A DNA stretch of 64,000 bases from Ziziphus jujuba (GCF_031755915.1 NC_083379.1:29202001-29266000); one strand, 5' to 3'. Positions 1 to 13,399 are shown, numbered from the stretch's first letter. Numbers and translations are program-made. Notes: generated by a model from the sequence alone, not told the origin.

Positions 1-325
1 AAATAATATAATCTTAAATAAGTTTGATATTTAGTAATAAAAAAGTATTAGTTAAAGTTTTATTAATAATAAAATTTAATATATTAAAATTATAATTTAA
101 ATAGTTATAATCGTATTGGGTTCTGGTTAAATGGGTCAACTCGAAATTGATATTTTTATTAAATAAATTAATTTCAAATTAAGTAGGTCAACTTGAAAAC
201 TGACACGTTTGTTAATCATATTAAACTGATTGATCCGAATTTAATCTGAATCTATTTATAATAAATCCAAATCTGTTAATTTTTTGTCGCTCTCGATTCA
301 TGTCACCGTGTCATAATCAATTTTA
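1..325. repeat. Partial copy of a hAT-like repeat (right-end half)
   Basis: This stretch resembles 9490-9855 in the same orientation. Both contain AAAGTTTTATTAAT, then a poorly conserved run with TATAATCGT, several GGGTCAA / AGGTCAA words, and a closing block with CATGT(C/T)AC(C/T)GTGTCAT. At 9865 that block ends in a hAT-like terminus; here the terminus is eroded. The left part lies outside the window. No coding capacity is seen. Confidence 0.5.
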
Positions 326-717
326 TTTATTTACCAATTTATAAAATACTATTTAATAAATGATACATATTAAAATATTATTAATCAGTATATTTATATG
401 ACTTAGATATGTATAAACAAATCTTAAATATATTAGTGAATAAGTAAAATAAACTAATTAATAAATATCGTCTTAGTATCTACCATATTTTTAATAAATA
501 AAGATGAATAATTATTTTGATAAGTGTAGAATTATTGTTTGCAAAAACTCATGTGCTAATAACATGTCAATATACTCATAGACTTGGTTTCTAACGCTGA
601 AAATATACTTCAAAATTTAAAGTTCAATTTTTAATCTAGAAAAAAATAGAATATTATGTCCATATATTTATTGGTGAAAAGAATAATACAAATTAAATCT
701 AAATAAATCGAAGAGAT
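326..717. other. AT-rich intergenic sequence
   Basis: I see no gene, RNA or structured repeat here. It is very AT-rich with stop codons in all frames. Confidence 0.6.
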
Positions 718-1180
718 CCGATATAAGTAATAAAATATTATTACATCGTTCTGTAAATAAAGTGTCCAAATAAGACGCCGGTAACAAAATAAGACAGCGT
801 CAGTAACAATCTTACTAGATTCTTAAATGTAGGCGCCTTTATGCCTAGTCCTACGGGGTAATATAGATACCAAATAAAAGTAATTGTTTGCATATCCTAT
901 ATATGTAGCTTAATTTGAGCAAAATACAATTTCCTATCCGGTAAATAAATCTTCTTATCCAATACAAGTAACAAAATATTATTACATCGTTCTGTAAATA
1001 AAGTTCCCGAATAAGATAAGTGTCAGTGACAATCTTACTAGATTGTTAAATGTAGGTGCCTTTATGCCTAGTCCTGCGGGTTAATATAGATACCAAATAA
1101 AAGTAATTGTTTGCATATCCTATATACGTAGCTAAATTTGAGCAAAATACAAATTCCTATTCGGTTGAATCTAAATAAAT
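718..1180. repeat. Tandem duplication, period 241 bp
   Basis: Two imperfect direct copies start at 718 and 959. Both carry AAAATATTATTACATCG, TTACTAGATT, GTAGG(C/T)GCCTTTATGCC and ATATAGATACCAAATAAAAG in the same order. The copies differ by scattered substitutions and small indels. A short reading frame on the minus strand across the second copy is not supported by anything. Confidence 0.8.
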
Positions 1181-2546
1181 CTATGTGGAGAAAAAGAAAT
1201 TTATAAAAACAAGAGGTTTGTGTAAATAGTAAAGTTAATAAAAATCTAATTTTTTTGAGAAAGTAATATTTTGTTTTTGTGTTTGGATATTTATTTAGAG
1301 ATAAAAAAATTGTTGGTTGAGGAAAATTTATACTCACCTATGAAAGTATCATTTTGAAAACATGTCTAATGATAAATGTAGATTGTTATTAAGCAGTAGA
1401 AATTAATGTCCTCCAAATATAGGTGGTTAAATGTAGAGTCAATTTTCAAATTATTGTCTAACGGTGATATATAGAAGACTATTTTATAGTTATTAATTAA
1501 TTAACTATATTTATTTTATTATTTTTTGTTTGAAAAATTGACTTTACAAGGAAACTTAGCAATATCTAGTCAAGCCTTTAAAAGTAAAGAATCACTTTAA
1601 TAGATATTTTTTCTTGCTACGTCAACTTGACAAAGTATTTGCACAAGTTCATTGGATAAGTTTGTTATGGGTGGCTATTTGTTTTTTTATGTGACCCAAA
1701 AAAAAAAAAAAAATCTAACAACAGATAAAACCACTGTAGATACTTTGAGATTCCCTAGGAAGCTAGTTTTATCATTCTTTAAAATTAAAAATTTGCCTCC
1801 AATTTATTATACAAAATTAATTTAATTATTTCCAAGTCATAACTTTCTTATTACATACCAAATATAATAAGAGAAAAATTAATTCCTAGCAAACTAATTC
1901 TCACAAATCTAAATATGGGAATCAGTTTTGTTTTAAAGTTTGACACTTTCCAAACAACGCGTAATATCAACTTCCATATATTCAACCAAAAATTAAATGA
2001 TAATTATATAACTATATATCTATCAAACTCAAATCAAATCCTGAATGTCAAGACTTATATTAGAACTTCCTTTTTATTTTTCTTGGATCGTATTAAAAAT
2101 TGAGTTTTAAAATTATATTTATTGGAGCATATCTAATGATAAATATGCATTGATGTGTATGTGGCATAGAATTTAACAATGTTAACATGCGTAAACGCAT
2201 AACTAAATAAAACATTATTCTACAATATATGTGTAGAATAATTATTTATGTCTATTAATTAATTATATATTTTATCAACCTTTTTCAAAACATCATTTTA
2301 GAAAAGTATTGACTTTTTAGGAACATTTTGCATTTATGAAAAGTACACAATGTCTAGTAAAGTTTCAAAAAGTAGACATTCACCTTGATAATATCTAGAC
2401 CATATTAGCTTAACAATCATTTAGACATTACCCTTAGAGAATATATATATATATATATTTTATTTTTTGAATAAAAATAATTTAAATTGCCTTTGATATA
2501 TATGTCTTATCGACGATTATTCACTAGTTATAACAAATAACATTTT
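1181..2546. other. AT-rich intergenic sequence
   Basis: No recognisable gene. It contains A-runs (about 1690-1712) and a (TA)n tract near 2440-2458. Two loosely similar segments (about 1330-1580 and 2090-2400) share words such as ATCTAATGATAAAT, suggesting an old diverged repeat. Confidence 0.5.
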
Positions 2547-2656
2547 TCAATAACTAATGGATTGTAAAACAAAGAGAAAAATATCATAATTAGTTTCTCA
2601 TTTCAATAACTAAAGGATTGTAAAACAAAGAGAAAAATATCATAATTAGTTTCTCA
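2547..2656. repeat. 55-bp tandem duplication
   Basis: Two nearly identical 55-bp units start at 2547 and 2602, each with GGATTGTAAAACAAAGAG and ATCATAATTAGTTTCTCA. I see one substitution between them, so the duplication is recent or slipped. No coding role. Confidence 0.9.
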
Positions 2657-5600
2657 TTGTACATGAAAGAAACGTCCTCTAAAATTGGTGTTTATGGGAG
2701 AAGAATAAGAGGTTAGTAGTGAGAGACGGATAGGATGACCGAGGAATTAAATACGATAGTAATTTCCAACTATAATAAGGATGGTCCTGATCACCAATTT
2801 GATGGAGCCTTATAATAGAGTTGAATTAAGGGAGTGAAAAAGAGGAAATGAATTAGAAACTTCTAAAATGAAAAGAAAACATTTAATAATTTGCTATTAT
2901 GACTTTGATGATTTCTTATTATTGTATACTTATATGATTTATTATGAGACACTTTAATCATTTTTTTTCCTTTTGAATTTCTGCATTCCACCTGTTTGTT
3001 TTCTTATGTTGATTAATTGTAGTCCTAATGATAATAAACAGGGGTGATAATCTCATTTCCTAGACTTTATTAGGATTGGAGATAATAAAAAAAAATCATA
3101 ACTGCTAAACTTATTAAAATATTTAATAAATTTATTGACTAAATAATGTGGCATATAATGGGACAATATTTAATTAATTTATTTTTTTATTTAAGAATTT
3201 ACTTATTTATATTTAAATTATATTAATATATTAACTAATAATATATTAATATGTGCCATTTAATAAATAAATTTAATGAATATTTTGTAGCGTAATTGTA
3301 ACATGTATATATATATATATATATACTTCCCTTAATTTAACATTTGCCTAAAAAAATGCAAAACCAAAACGTCCCATTAACCTTTTAAAAAACCATGAAT
3401 TTATATGTCCATAAAGAATTGCAATCTGTGATATACGCTAAAATGGCACAAATGAGTTAATTAATGTCCGAAAGCATATCATGGGTAGGACAAAAGTTAA
3501 TAATCCCTCAAGTTCTTAAAGCCGGCGCCCAAAAGGGTTGCTATTTTTATAATCATGAAGTTTTTATGAGAAATAAAATACAAATCTATCCTGTTTCTGG
3601 GCTTTTTTTTTTTTTTTTAAAGAACTATATATGTCCTTCATAATATTTTGGCATCCCAAGATCTATCAACTTGATTTCTAGGAAACAGGCAAGGTACCTA
3701 TATTTTCTTGATGCATAAATTCTAATTTGTTTATGCAGTCCACATACAAGATGAAATAAAATAATAAATATTTTTATGAAACTTGAAACTGCTGGACTCA
3801 CATATGATGTTGTTGAGTTGCAGATCCGGAAATTCCATATCGCCAAATTAAGTAGAATGAACTCCTTTTGAATGATGGTAAAAGAGGAGCCTTTAGACTA
3901 TTAGACGTAGTAATTTGTTTCAAGGTGGAGTCACCATGGAGTGTCATCCAATATAATAAACATGCATTTGACAAGTTGCGCTATAGTAATTTTTGCTGCG
4001 CGCGCGCAGATCACAATGTAACTGGGAAATAATTTTCATAACTAATAGTAAGGTTAATGTCTAAACGGAGGAAAAAAAAAAATCTGCTTTAGTAATTTAA
4101 GCAGTCATTTTTTGTTTTCGTAGAATTTTTAATCAGCTTATTTGGAAGTTGAATATAAAATAAGAACAAATAGAAAAAGAAAAGAAAATTTTGGCAAGCT
4201 TTGTATATGTGAGGTAATATTTTTTGTCCAAGCAAATCTAACTTAGAAATAAAACTTTTTGATTAAGAAGAAAATTTGAAAATTTCTTATACCTAATATC
4301 CATTCCTTTATGTGTGAAAATAGAAACAAAAATCTGGTAAGAAAGTTGGCGCGACAGGATTCTTAAACTTAATTATATTACCCAAATAAATAAAAGTGAT
4401 TGCTTATGTAGCAGATTCTATGCGGGATATACGATATAGTGTGTCATCCAAGGTAGCTGAATTTTAGTACAGTTATGGTGATCAACTAATTAAACATATG
4501 AATATAGAAATAGCCAAAAAAAAAAAAAAAAAAAAAAAAACTTGCAAAAGGGATTGGTATTATTTTTCAGTTGTTAAAATTTCCACGTATTTGAGCCAAA
4601 AACCAAATATAATTTTTCAAATTATAATAGGAAAAACAACTTCGATTTTTCAAACAATATTTTTTCAATTTTTCGTTCAAATATAATAGAAATTATTGTG
4701 ATATGTGTTCTAAAGATGGCTACTTTCGTGGATTCTTACCTTTTCGTTTTAAATAATTTATTAACGTATCAGCTATAATATTTTCATGCATGGGTTAAGA
4801 AAGTTAAGTTTGGTAAGTAAAATAAATGTTTAAATAGAATAGTTATTTCATAATATCAATAATTATTATTATGTTTGATAGATTTTAAATTTTAGGAATA
4901 TTTATTCCATAGGATTACTTATTCTCTTATTTAAAAAAAAAAATTTAACTATTTCTTTCAAAAAATTTAGAATTGTTATTCCTTCATTTGAATGATAAAT
5001 ATTCTTATCATATTTAAAATATATTGAAATTGAGATTGGTTATCCTAAATTAAAAATACATAGATAACTATAAACCTTGGCTTTAATTAATTCTTACCGA
5101 ATTTTATAGTTTTGGAAAGAAAAGAAAATTGAATTTTATAGTTTTGAAAAAAAAACAAAATCTGATAAAACTATTAAAACATCTCCAATAGCTCTATCTA
5201 TTGATAGATATTTTTTTTTTCACATCACAAAAATAGACATTTATTAAAGAAAAACTTGTCTAATGTATATATCAAACCACAGTATCAAACTAATGTAGTA
5301 AGAAAAAAATATAGATTGTTAAGATGACTCTCTATTTTTAGAAGGTCTATCAGATATTATAAAGTTTTTTTAAAAGCAAATTTTTCTTAAAAAGTCAATT
5401 TTATTATAAAAGAAAATAAAATATTTACAATTAATTAACAACCATAAATAGAATACACATTACCATTGGAAAACGATTTTAAAATTAAAGATCCATTTAC
5501 ACCACTTAGATTTAAACAATGTCAATTTTTATGCTACATAAGCAACAATTAATATTCACCATTAAAGATACTCTAAACATTGAACCTAATTTAAGACCCA

Positions 5601-5939
5601 TATCAATAGGAATATTTATTCATTTTCCCTTTTTTGATTCCTATAAACAGTTATTATTATTTTGTAAAGGATAATCATTCGATGTATTAAATGTCACTTT
5701 AAGTTTATGAAATGAAACTATGTTTATGAAAATGAACTTAATTGTAACATATACTAATTGATCCATTATAGGTACTACCATTGAACTCATATACAAGTAC
5801 AAAATAAAATATAAGAATGCAACCTAAACTTCCTTCAATATAACTACTCATAACAACATTTGATATAATTTGATGAGATAACAGTGTTAAACTAAATATG
5901 CTTGCTTAACTTATCAATAACTGAATAAATTATATCTAA
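2657..5939. other. AT-rich intergenic sequence with simple repeats
   Basis: No gene is supported. Visible landmarks are a (TA)n tract near 3305-3326, T-rich and A-rich runs (a 25-base A run at 4516-4540), and a small GCGCGCGC patch near 3998. The last few hundred bases (about 5640-5939) may include the decayed 3' LTR of the copia relic that begins to their right, but I cannot fix an end. Confidence 0.5.
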
Positions 5940-6389
5940 TATACCCCACAAGCAAATGGGCAATTCCATTAGGGGTAGCAATTTGTGTTGGCATGTCATG
6001 TTCATGTCAATCCGTTAATTAATTGTGTTGAAATTACTAAACTCCGAACCTCACCTGTTCATTAATTGTGTAAAAAAATTTCAACTTGAACAACATCTGT
6101 TTAATAAACAGGTAATCTGACACGACCCGTATAATCCGTTTATTAAATAACTCAATTTAGGTCAACATGACCCATTTACATAAAATTAACATGTTTACAC
6201 GAAATTGACTCATTTACATAAAATTGACGCGTTTACACTAAATTTATCCAATTAAATAAATTACCTCATTGAAATTAGTTATTTCATACAAAATAAAAAT
6301 AATTTAGTCATAAATTAATCCAAAATTAAAATATATATGTAAAACCACAATATTATAATTACAAATTTACAATGATATAACATATGATA

Positions 6390-6578
6390 TGATAAGACCC
6401 GCTTTGGAAACCCTCTCAGGATCTCTCGGGTGGTCCTACCTAGTGAAGTTCCGCTAGACTATCTTTAGAGAATATCCAGTAGAACCCCACTTAAAGTGTA
6501 GACAAGCGAACACATACAATAACAAATAATATCTCCATATAAAGATAAAACTACAATAGCATAATTATATGTATATAT

Positions 6579-6615
<37 letters not shown>

Positions 6616-9256
6616 ATACGGGCAATACTATGTCTAAGATCTAGATCAGAGTATTCTAAAAGTATTTGTAAAATTCAGAAGAACAACTGATATAATTAAG
6701 TCTCAAAAGATAAAAATAAATTGAGAAAGACAAGTAATGCTACTGTAGTGGAAAGTACAAAAAAAACAAGCGATGCACGAGGTCGAGTTGCCAACTAATT
6801 GCCTGGACCTAGGGGAATGAATTTAAAACAAATAAAATGTAAGATAAAGAAAATATCAATGAGTGGCATTGTATAATAGGAAAGTAAAAATTTATTTCCA
6901 TAAAACTTTCACTCAAGACATCTTGTTCTACTCTTTTGAAAGGTTCCCCATTTTAAAACAATTTCACAAAACCCAAATTTATACCCCAATTCAATATCAT
7001 AAAACCAACGCTCAAAAAAGGTATAAAATGAACGATCATTATAATATTATAAAATGTCTTAATCAAGATATAAATATTGAGCATAAAATATTATAAACAT
7101 AATTTTACAAAATAATATGAAAGTGTAATAATAACCAAAATATTGGAAAACCAACAATATACTCAAACATATACATTGTACCATACAATACACCAAACTG
7201 TAAACCATGGGATACATCCACCTTCCGACCCTTAATATACGAAAAGTATTATGAAAATAGTAAACCGTTAGGATACACCCAACCTCAAGGCATCGTGGCA
7301 AAAATAAACCAGTGGAATGAATCTAACCTCATAGAACCCTGGTAATAATAAACCTATGAGATGAATCTAACCTCACGTCCCGTGACAATAATAAACCTGT
7401 GGGATGAATCCAACTTTATGGCATCGTGACAAACTCCTGCGTAATAATATCATACTGATCTGAAACACTGGTACTATATAGTACATCAATTAAAAATAAA
7501 TAATACAGTATCCGTAAAACAGTCTTATGAAATCTTACTTTTACAAACAATACTGTATCATAAATCATAATTTAATATTCAAACTCAACCGCTTATTTAA
7601 ATATTTCAAAATTTTCAAATCATCATTTCAAGCTAAAACCAGAAATACCACAGTAAAATATATAACAGCATAAACCAATTTTAAGCACATAAAATATTTG
7701 AACATGCTTAAAATCATATAATTTTCAATCTGCTTTCTTAAATCAATTATTTTCCAAAATGATTTAAAACCTCAATTCAAATACCAGGATATTTAAATAA
7801 CACAAGTCCATTTATGAACTCATTTAGAATTGAAAACCATTTAAAATATTGTCAAAAATCACACAAAATGATAACACATATATGTAAAAGTAGATCCTCA
7901 TATATGCATAAAATTGAATATTTAAATCAAACGATTTGTATATGTAAAATACTCAAACCACATATATATATATATTATACTATATATCCAAAATATTTTA
8001 AAATGATATAACCACTCACAATACTGCAAATGTTTACTCCTGCTCCCTTGCAGGATTGCTTTTAGGCTCAATTAAGTGCCTGTAATATAATATAATAAAA
8101 TATTTTTCAGACTCCAAAAACTAAACCAAATACATTTGTAAGCACCAAATGTCTTAAAATAATTTATACAACTATAAAATTAAGCAAATTTGATACTGAT
8201 AGATCCAATTATACTGCGTACCCTTAGGACCAGATACCCAAAATTGGGGCTTTTCACCTAAAGGCTAATCTTTTGAAATTGAACCTTTTGATGGGCCCTA
8301 ACAATATCTAATTTCACTAATCTAACTTCAGTTTTGTCCAATTTGACCAATTTTGTCCAAACGTAGTTCGAGTTTATCCTATATTTAACTAATTGATCAA
8401 AGAATGGAAAATTTATCAAACGACGTCCAAAATTCACAAACTTTATATCAATGAAAAGGCCAAGAGACAAGAAATAAAATGATGTGCTCACCTTGGTCCA
8501 TCGATGATTCCGATGGTCGGAAAACTTGGTGGAAATTTTGGCCAAACTTCCCATTGACGTATCTCTCAAACGGTGAAGAATCTTGGCAAACGAACCATGG
8601 AATTGAGTTCAAAGGGTTTACAAATGGTGGTAGAGGTGTGTGGGTTGGCCTAAAACTGCCAAAAAATGCCATATGACTGCCGCTGGCTTCAAATGGCCAA
8701 TCTCAGCGTGTCCGTCGGCAATTTGGCCTTAAATTTGGCCGGCGTGATCGTCAAGAAATGGGTAATATGGGTGGCTAATGCATGCATAAGGATGGTGGCC
8801 AGATTTGGACAAAACGGCAGTGACCCGGTTGGGCGTTAAACAAGTTTGAAGTGACTCAGTTCGGACCAATGGGTTTGAAGAGAAGTTTCTCGGGTTTGGG
8901 GGACAAAATTGATATGTTGGGACTTGTTCCCTATTGGGAATACTTCCCAACATTTATACAGAGGCTTGGATCACTACATATAAAAATCTGGGCTGATTTG
9001 GACACTTATATAAAACTGATGTTTAAAACTTCTCAAATCCATAACTTTTGATCCGCAACTCAAAATTTGACGTGCTGCCAATCTATGAACTCGTATCGAT
9101 GAGCTCTACACAATGGTATATCAGTCAAACCAAAATCTTAACCATTGAAAAAGTCAATCCAGGATCCACATACAATCCAATTGATCAAAGCTGGTCAAAA
9201 CTGTACAACAAGGGTCAAACCTGTACAACAGGGGTATTTTGGTACGAGTTGTTACA
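6390..9256. mobile_element. Solo LTR (2867 bp) nested in the hAT element
   Basis: The segment begins TGATAAGACCCG and ends GAGTTGTTACA, so it has TG...CA ends. It is flanked by a perfect 5-bp duplication TGATA at 6385-6389 and 9257-9261. I see no primer-binding site, polypurine tract, gag or pol inside, and its first bases do not recur internally, so a solo LTR is the simplest reading. Base composition is richer in G+C in the right third (about 8480-9260) than in the surrounding DNA. The alternative is a non-autonomous element with very short LTRs. Confidence 0.7.
7197..7437. repeat. Degenerate minisatellite inside the solo LTR, unit about 43-60 bp
   Basis: TAAACC begins units at about 7201, 7261, 7305, 7349 and 7392. 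Each is followed by a GGATGAATC(T/C)AAC-like or GGATACA(T/C)CCA-like word and, in most units, a GGCATCGTGACA-like word. The last three units are about 43-44 bp and most alike. Confidence 0.75.
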
Positions 9257-9873
9257 TGATATAATAATATAACAATCTTATATAATAGTTAAATATATAT
9301 ACACATAATAAACCTAATATTACTTTAAAAATAATATAAAAAAACTTTATTGACATATTAATTTTTATTTTTTCAATGTCCATAAATCCATACATGTATT
9401 AAACATATCATATTTAAGTAAATCAATATTATTTTAATAATTTGTATTTTTTTATTTTTTAATTAAAAAATTAATAATACAGCTTTAAGTAACTTTGTAA
9501 TTTAGTAAAAAAAAAAAGTATTAGTAAAAGTTTTATTAATGGTAAATTTAATATATTAAAGTTATAATCTAAACTGGTTATAATCGTGTCGGGTTAGAAT
9601 ATTGACACGATAAATTAATACGTTTAGTTAAGTTGGTCAATTTGGATCAATTTTGAGTAAAATGGGTCAATCCAAAATTGACACTCTTAGTTAAACAAGT
9701 AAATTTCAAGTTAAACAGGTCAATCTAAAATTGACATGTTTAATAATCGTGTTAAATAAGTTGACTCGAATTTGATCCGAACATATTTATAATAAACTAA
9801 ACCTACTAACTTCGTCTTATTTTTTTAGTCATGTTACTGTGTCATGACCTGAATTGCCATCCTTAAATTCCAT

Positions 9874-10123
9874 CACTGTAAGCTTGGAACAAAGATTCTT
9901 GAACCATGGAGCAGATAAAGACTTTATACAAATATTAGCAATCTAATAAATTGAAGGAACACGACAAATAGACAGGTGCGTAGAAGACACTTTCTTTAAG
10001 AAATGAACATCAACATGAATACATGTAGTGTGAATATGGAAAATGGGATTATCGTCAAAGCAATTGCACTTTCATTGTCACACCATGTGATAGGAGGTTA
10101 AGATAAAGGCATGTGTAACTCTC
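9874..10123 (-). pseudogene. Copia relic A: C-terminal RNase H fragment
   Basis: The minus strand encodes, with one stop, the closing RNase H / tail segment of a copia polyprotein: a TWCDNESAIAL-like motif, a segment resembling the usual NP.FH...KHI.VDVHF block, and a tail resembling the ...SK.L... end. It belongs to the copia relic whose SSTEAEYRS-like motif lies at 11900-11960, on the far side of the 10129-11876 insertion. The reading is broken by frameshifts and stops and cannot be expressed as a protein. Confidence 0.75.
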
Positions 10124-10128
10124 TATTA

Positions 10129-11876
10129 TGTGAAATTAAACTCACAAGTGCACGAATCGTAACAAATAATAAAAAGTGAGAATTCAGGGTTGTGTTAATT
10201 TCTAATCAAATTTAGTAATATGTACTTGAATTTGACAGCACTTAAATTAAATTAGAAATTAAACTTACTAGGCAATTAATTAAATTAAGTAAACTTCAAA
10301 CTAAGGAAAATTCAATGAATGTGAAATTTTATAGCATTGGAATCCACCACTAATTATTTCAAATTAATTGTCAAATATATCTAATTTAGTAGTAATATTT
10401 GTTAACCAAATCTTAATCATCTAAATTATCAAAAGCCATTCTATGCACTCTTGAAATTATTCACATAATCCTAAATGAATTCCTCTCAGAATGAAATCTA
10501 GAATTTATGCAAATACTGGTATAAAGATTAAGTCTATATTAATTACATGCAACATAAATATTTCTTAATCAAACATGAAATATATAAATTGAATAGAATT
10601 TGGCATGCAACCTAGTATCTCTTGGTTAAAAAGGCATAGTATCTAAATTATTCAAATATAAATACATTCCCTCTCTCAAGGGTAAACAAAATTGAATCAT
10701 TCATGACTTCTAGGATTATGAAAGCAGTAAGAACACAATAAACAAAAATATATTACAAATAAAATAAAATCAATCAAAACAATTAAATCTTCATAATTAA
10801 GGTTTCATCCATACTCTAACCAAAAAAAAAAAAATTTAGTTCATGACAATCATGTTCTCAGCAACCGTAATCATAAAGATTAAAAGTATAAAATTAAAGA
10901 GTAAAAGAGAAGAGAAGAAAAACTAAAAAATTTTAGTAAGAGTAAAAGAGAAGCAAAGAAAAACTAAAAATTTTTAGTACTCGCTTAGATTGATGATGCC
11001 CTAACCTCCTTCTTCAAGCAAGATCATGGGTTAGTCTTCTCCAAACTCTTTAATTGTTTTTTCAATCTCTTTTTTCCTTAGTTGAAATTTTCCTCTCTCT
11101 ATATATGCTGCTTTTTTTGCTGTATATAATCATGTGGACGCTAAAAATTGTATGGCTTTAATATAGCCTTTGGATTTCCTTAAATCCTAATCCAACTAGG
11201 TTTCAAAAACTCAATCCTATTGGACAATCATGTGGGGCTAGGTTTTCCATGGAATTTAGGAAATAATTTTGGCTTATAACTATTAATTAAAAAGAGAAAA
11301 TTTGTGGCCAATTATGCCCATTAAATTACCACATATACCCCTAATTTTTAGGAGCTTTATTTGAATCAAAACTTTCCTTTTTAGAACATTGCAATCAACC
11401 TGCCTTTGACATTTTGGGAACCCAAACCTACTTATTTTGCTCTCTGAAACCACTTGTAAGAGTTAACTCTTTGCCATGGCTTATAAATGCATATGTAATA
11501 ATAAGGATTTGGACACCAGGAAGGCATCCAAAACTCAATTTTGCCATGGTGCCACAATCAAACGAAATTTTGCAGAATTCTCTCATTTCAAAATTAAATT
11601 GGTGCTAATTGGCTGGTTCATTTGCAATGACATTTTAAAGGGATGACCCTTAATGCCTAAAGAAAATTTTCCAGTTTAAATCATCTTAAAATTCTACTTG
11701 TAGCTTCAGATATACTTAAAAAGGTACATGGTGTGCATATTTCAGCATTTTCAGCGTTGTACTTGAATTCTTCTTCTTTTACTAAAAGTTGAAAAAACAT
11801 AAAATTAAATGGTTTTCCATATAAAAATTAATATAAACTTAGAAATATTAGGCATAATATGATAATATTTTAGGCC
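10129..11876. mobile_element. 1.75-kb insertion in the copia relic, probable solo LTR
   Basis: The copia RNase H coding sequence breaks at 10128 and resumes at 11877-11881. The pentamer TATTA flanks both sides (10124-10128 and 11877-11881). The insert begins TGTGAAATTAAACTCACAAG, a typical LTR-like start, but ends in GGCC rather than CA, so the right end is mutated or misplaced. No gag, pol, primer-binding site or transposase is visible. It is AT-rich, with A-rich runs near 10820-10970. A solo LTR is my preferred reading; a MITE or other insertion is possible. Confidence 0.5.
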
Positions 11877-11881
11877 TATTA

Positions 11882-12960
11882 CTCTCGAACCAACAAGTTA
11901 AGCCATAAGTTTTTTAACACTTGCACTAGCTACGCTTTGGTAGTCAACCACACAAGATGAGTGAAAGACAATGGTTTGCTTATTGTCACACCATGTTACA
12001 AGATTAGAACCCAGAAACTTGCATTAACCACTAGTTGATTTCCTATATTAAGTCCTTGAGGCCCAATCTACATCCGTGAAGCCAGTAGATTCAACTAACA
12101 TGACTTAGTTAAATGAAGGCCAAACCGAGAAGTACGTTGAAGATATCATAAGATGCGTTTCACCACTTTCAGTGTATGTCTCTTGAAACATGCATATATT
12201 GACACATACAATGGATTGAGAACACAATTTCAGGTCGAGTTACTGTCACATACTAAAGTCCACTAACTATGTTTCGATATAGTTGAGGATCATGGATTAC
12301 ATCACCTTCGGTACTTGTGAGTTGAAGTCCAATAACATAGGCACAATTGGTTTGCTTGTGACATTTTTAGCATGTAAAAATATGTCCTAAATGTATTTAT
12401 GCTATGAAAGAAATAATCATTTTGCTCTAGGTATTGCTTCAATACTTAGGGAAGAACTTAGAGGACCCAAATCTTTTAGTGCAAACCAAGCATGTAGTTG
12501 CTTGACAAGCTAACTTATTTCGCCTGTGTTGCAGCCATTATGATAAGGTCATCCACAAAAGCTAGAAGCTATATAGTAGAAGAGGAGATATGTATTATAA
12601 ACAAGAAATGATTTGATTGAATGTGACAAAACCCAATGAACGCAAAGCACTCCCTAACTTGGTAAACCAATCTCTTGGAGCTTGTTAAGCTTGTAGATGG
12701 CTTTATATTAGGGCATAAAGAATAAAATTAACTGAGTGGTTGTTACATGAGAACTTCTTTTTGCAAGTCATCATTGAGAATGGCATTGTTAAAATTGAGT
12801 TGCCTTATAATTGAAGCCTTGGAACTTGATAGAAGCCCTTAGCCATTAAGTGCGCTTTAAATATCTGAATACTGCCATCTAGATTTTTCTTTACTCTTTA
12901 TGGCCGTTCACAGTAAATTATTTTTCAATAAGGAGGTGACCCAGTATCAATTTTAGACAA
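11882..12960 (-). pseudogene. Copia relic A: reverse transcriptase and RNase H remnants
   Basis: On the minus strand, fragments in different frames match copia landmarks in order: an AM.DEY..L segment at the start of RT (about 12930-12990), an FVDDLII catalytic-loop segment matching the usual YVDD motif (about 12540-12590), and a VTW..KQTIV...S...DYQSVA segment corresponding to the RNase H W..KKQ.TVSRSSTEAEYRS block (about 11900-11990). Stops and frameshifts are frequent. It joins to 9874-10123 once the intervening insertion is removed. Confidence 0.7.
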
Positions 12961-13026
12961 GAGTATGATACTCATCAATCATAGCATCAACCAACTACGA
13001 AGATTAGAGGGCATCCTTGACTTATT

Positions 13027-13362
13027 TCAGTTATGGTATATCACAACTGTTGAGAAGTACACATATTTTTTAATTGCCCAATGAGTTACCATCGAATGAA
13101 TGTTAGTACTTGTTGACTTTGGTGGAGGGGCTGATTCAATATGGGTTGTTGGAGCCATGTATTGGGAAGTTTGAATAGGGGCCCTGACTTTTTCAATAAT
13201 AGGTGGTGGCGTAGGAGAGAAAGAAGTTTGATCCAAAATATAAGACTGGCACATAATGGGAGTTTTAAACAATTCAATCTGTGGTATAGACAAATTTAGA
13301 GATGCGTTATTAATATGGTATTGATGACTAGAAGAGCTCTTTGCTGCAAAAGGAAACGTCAC
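13027..13362 (-). pseudogene. Copia relic A: spacer between integrase and RT
   Basis: An open stretch of 111 codons on the minus strand, rich in Ser, Pro, Thr and Gln, lies between the integrase and RT remnants. This low-complexity composition and position fit the variable linker of copia polyproteins. It has no catalytic motif of its own and is called only by position and composition. Confidence 0.45.
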
Positions 13363-13399
13363 TTTATCAAATAGAACATTCCTTGCTATCTTAGTAAGC

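Larger units (their letters stand above)
5970..9865. mobile_element. Non-autonomous hAT-type element with 8-bp TSD
   Basis: The left end reads TAGGGGTAGCAATT and the inverted right end reads TAAGGATGGCAATT, an imperfect terminal inverted repeat. They are flanked by a perfect 8-bp duplication AATTCCAT at 5962-5969 and 9866-9873, the size expected for hAT transposition. Subterminal regions on both sides are rich in short GGGTCAA / TTGACC-like and ACACGA words in inverted orientation. After removing the solo LTR nested inside (6390-9256 plus one TSD copy) the element is about 1.0 kb with no transposase. Removing it rejoins the 3' coding end of the copia relic, which supports the boundaries. Confidence 0.8.

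Noticed and set aside
7059..7301. 80-codon minus-strand frame
   Set aside because: It lies in the solo LTR and overlaps its minisatellite; no family motif.
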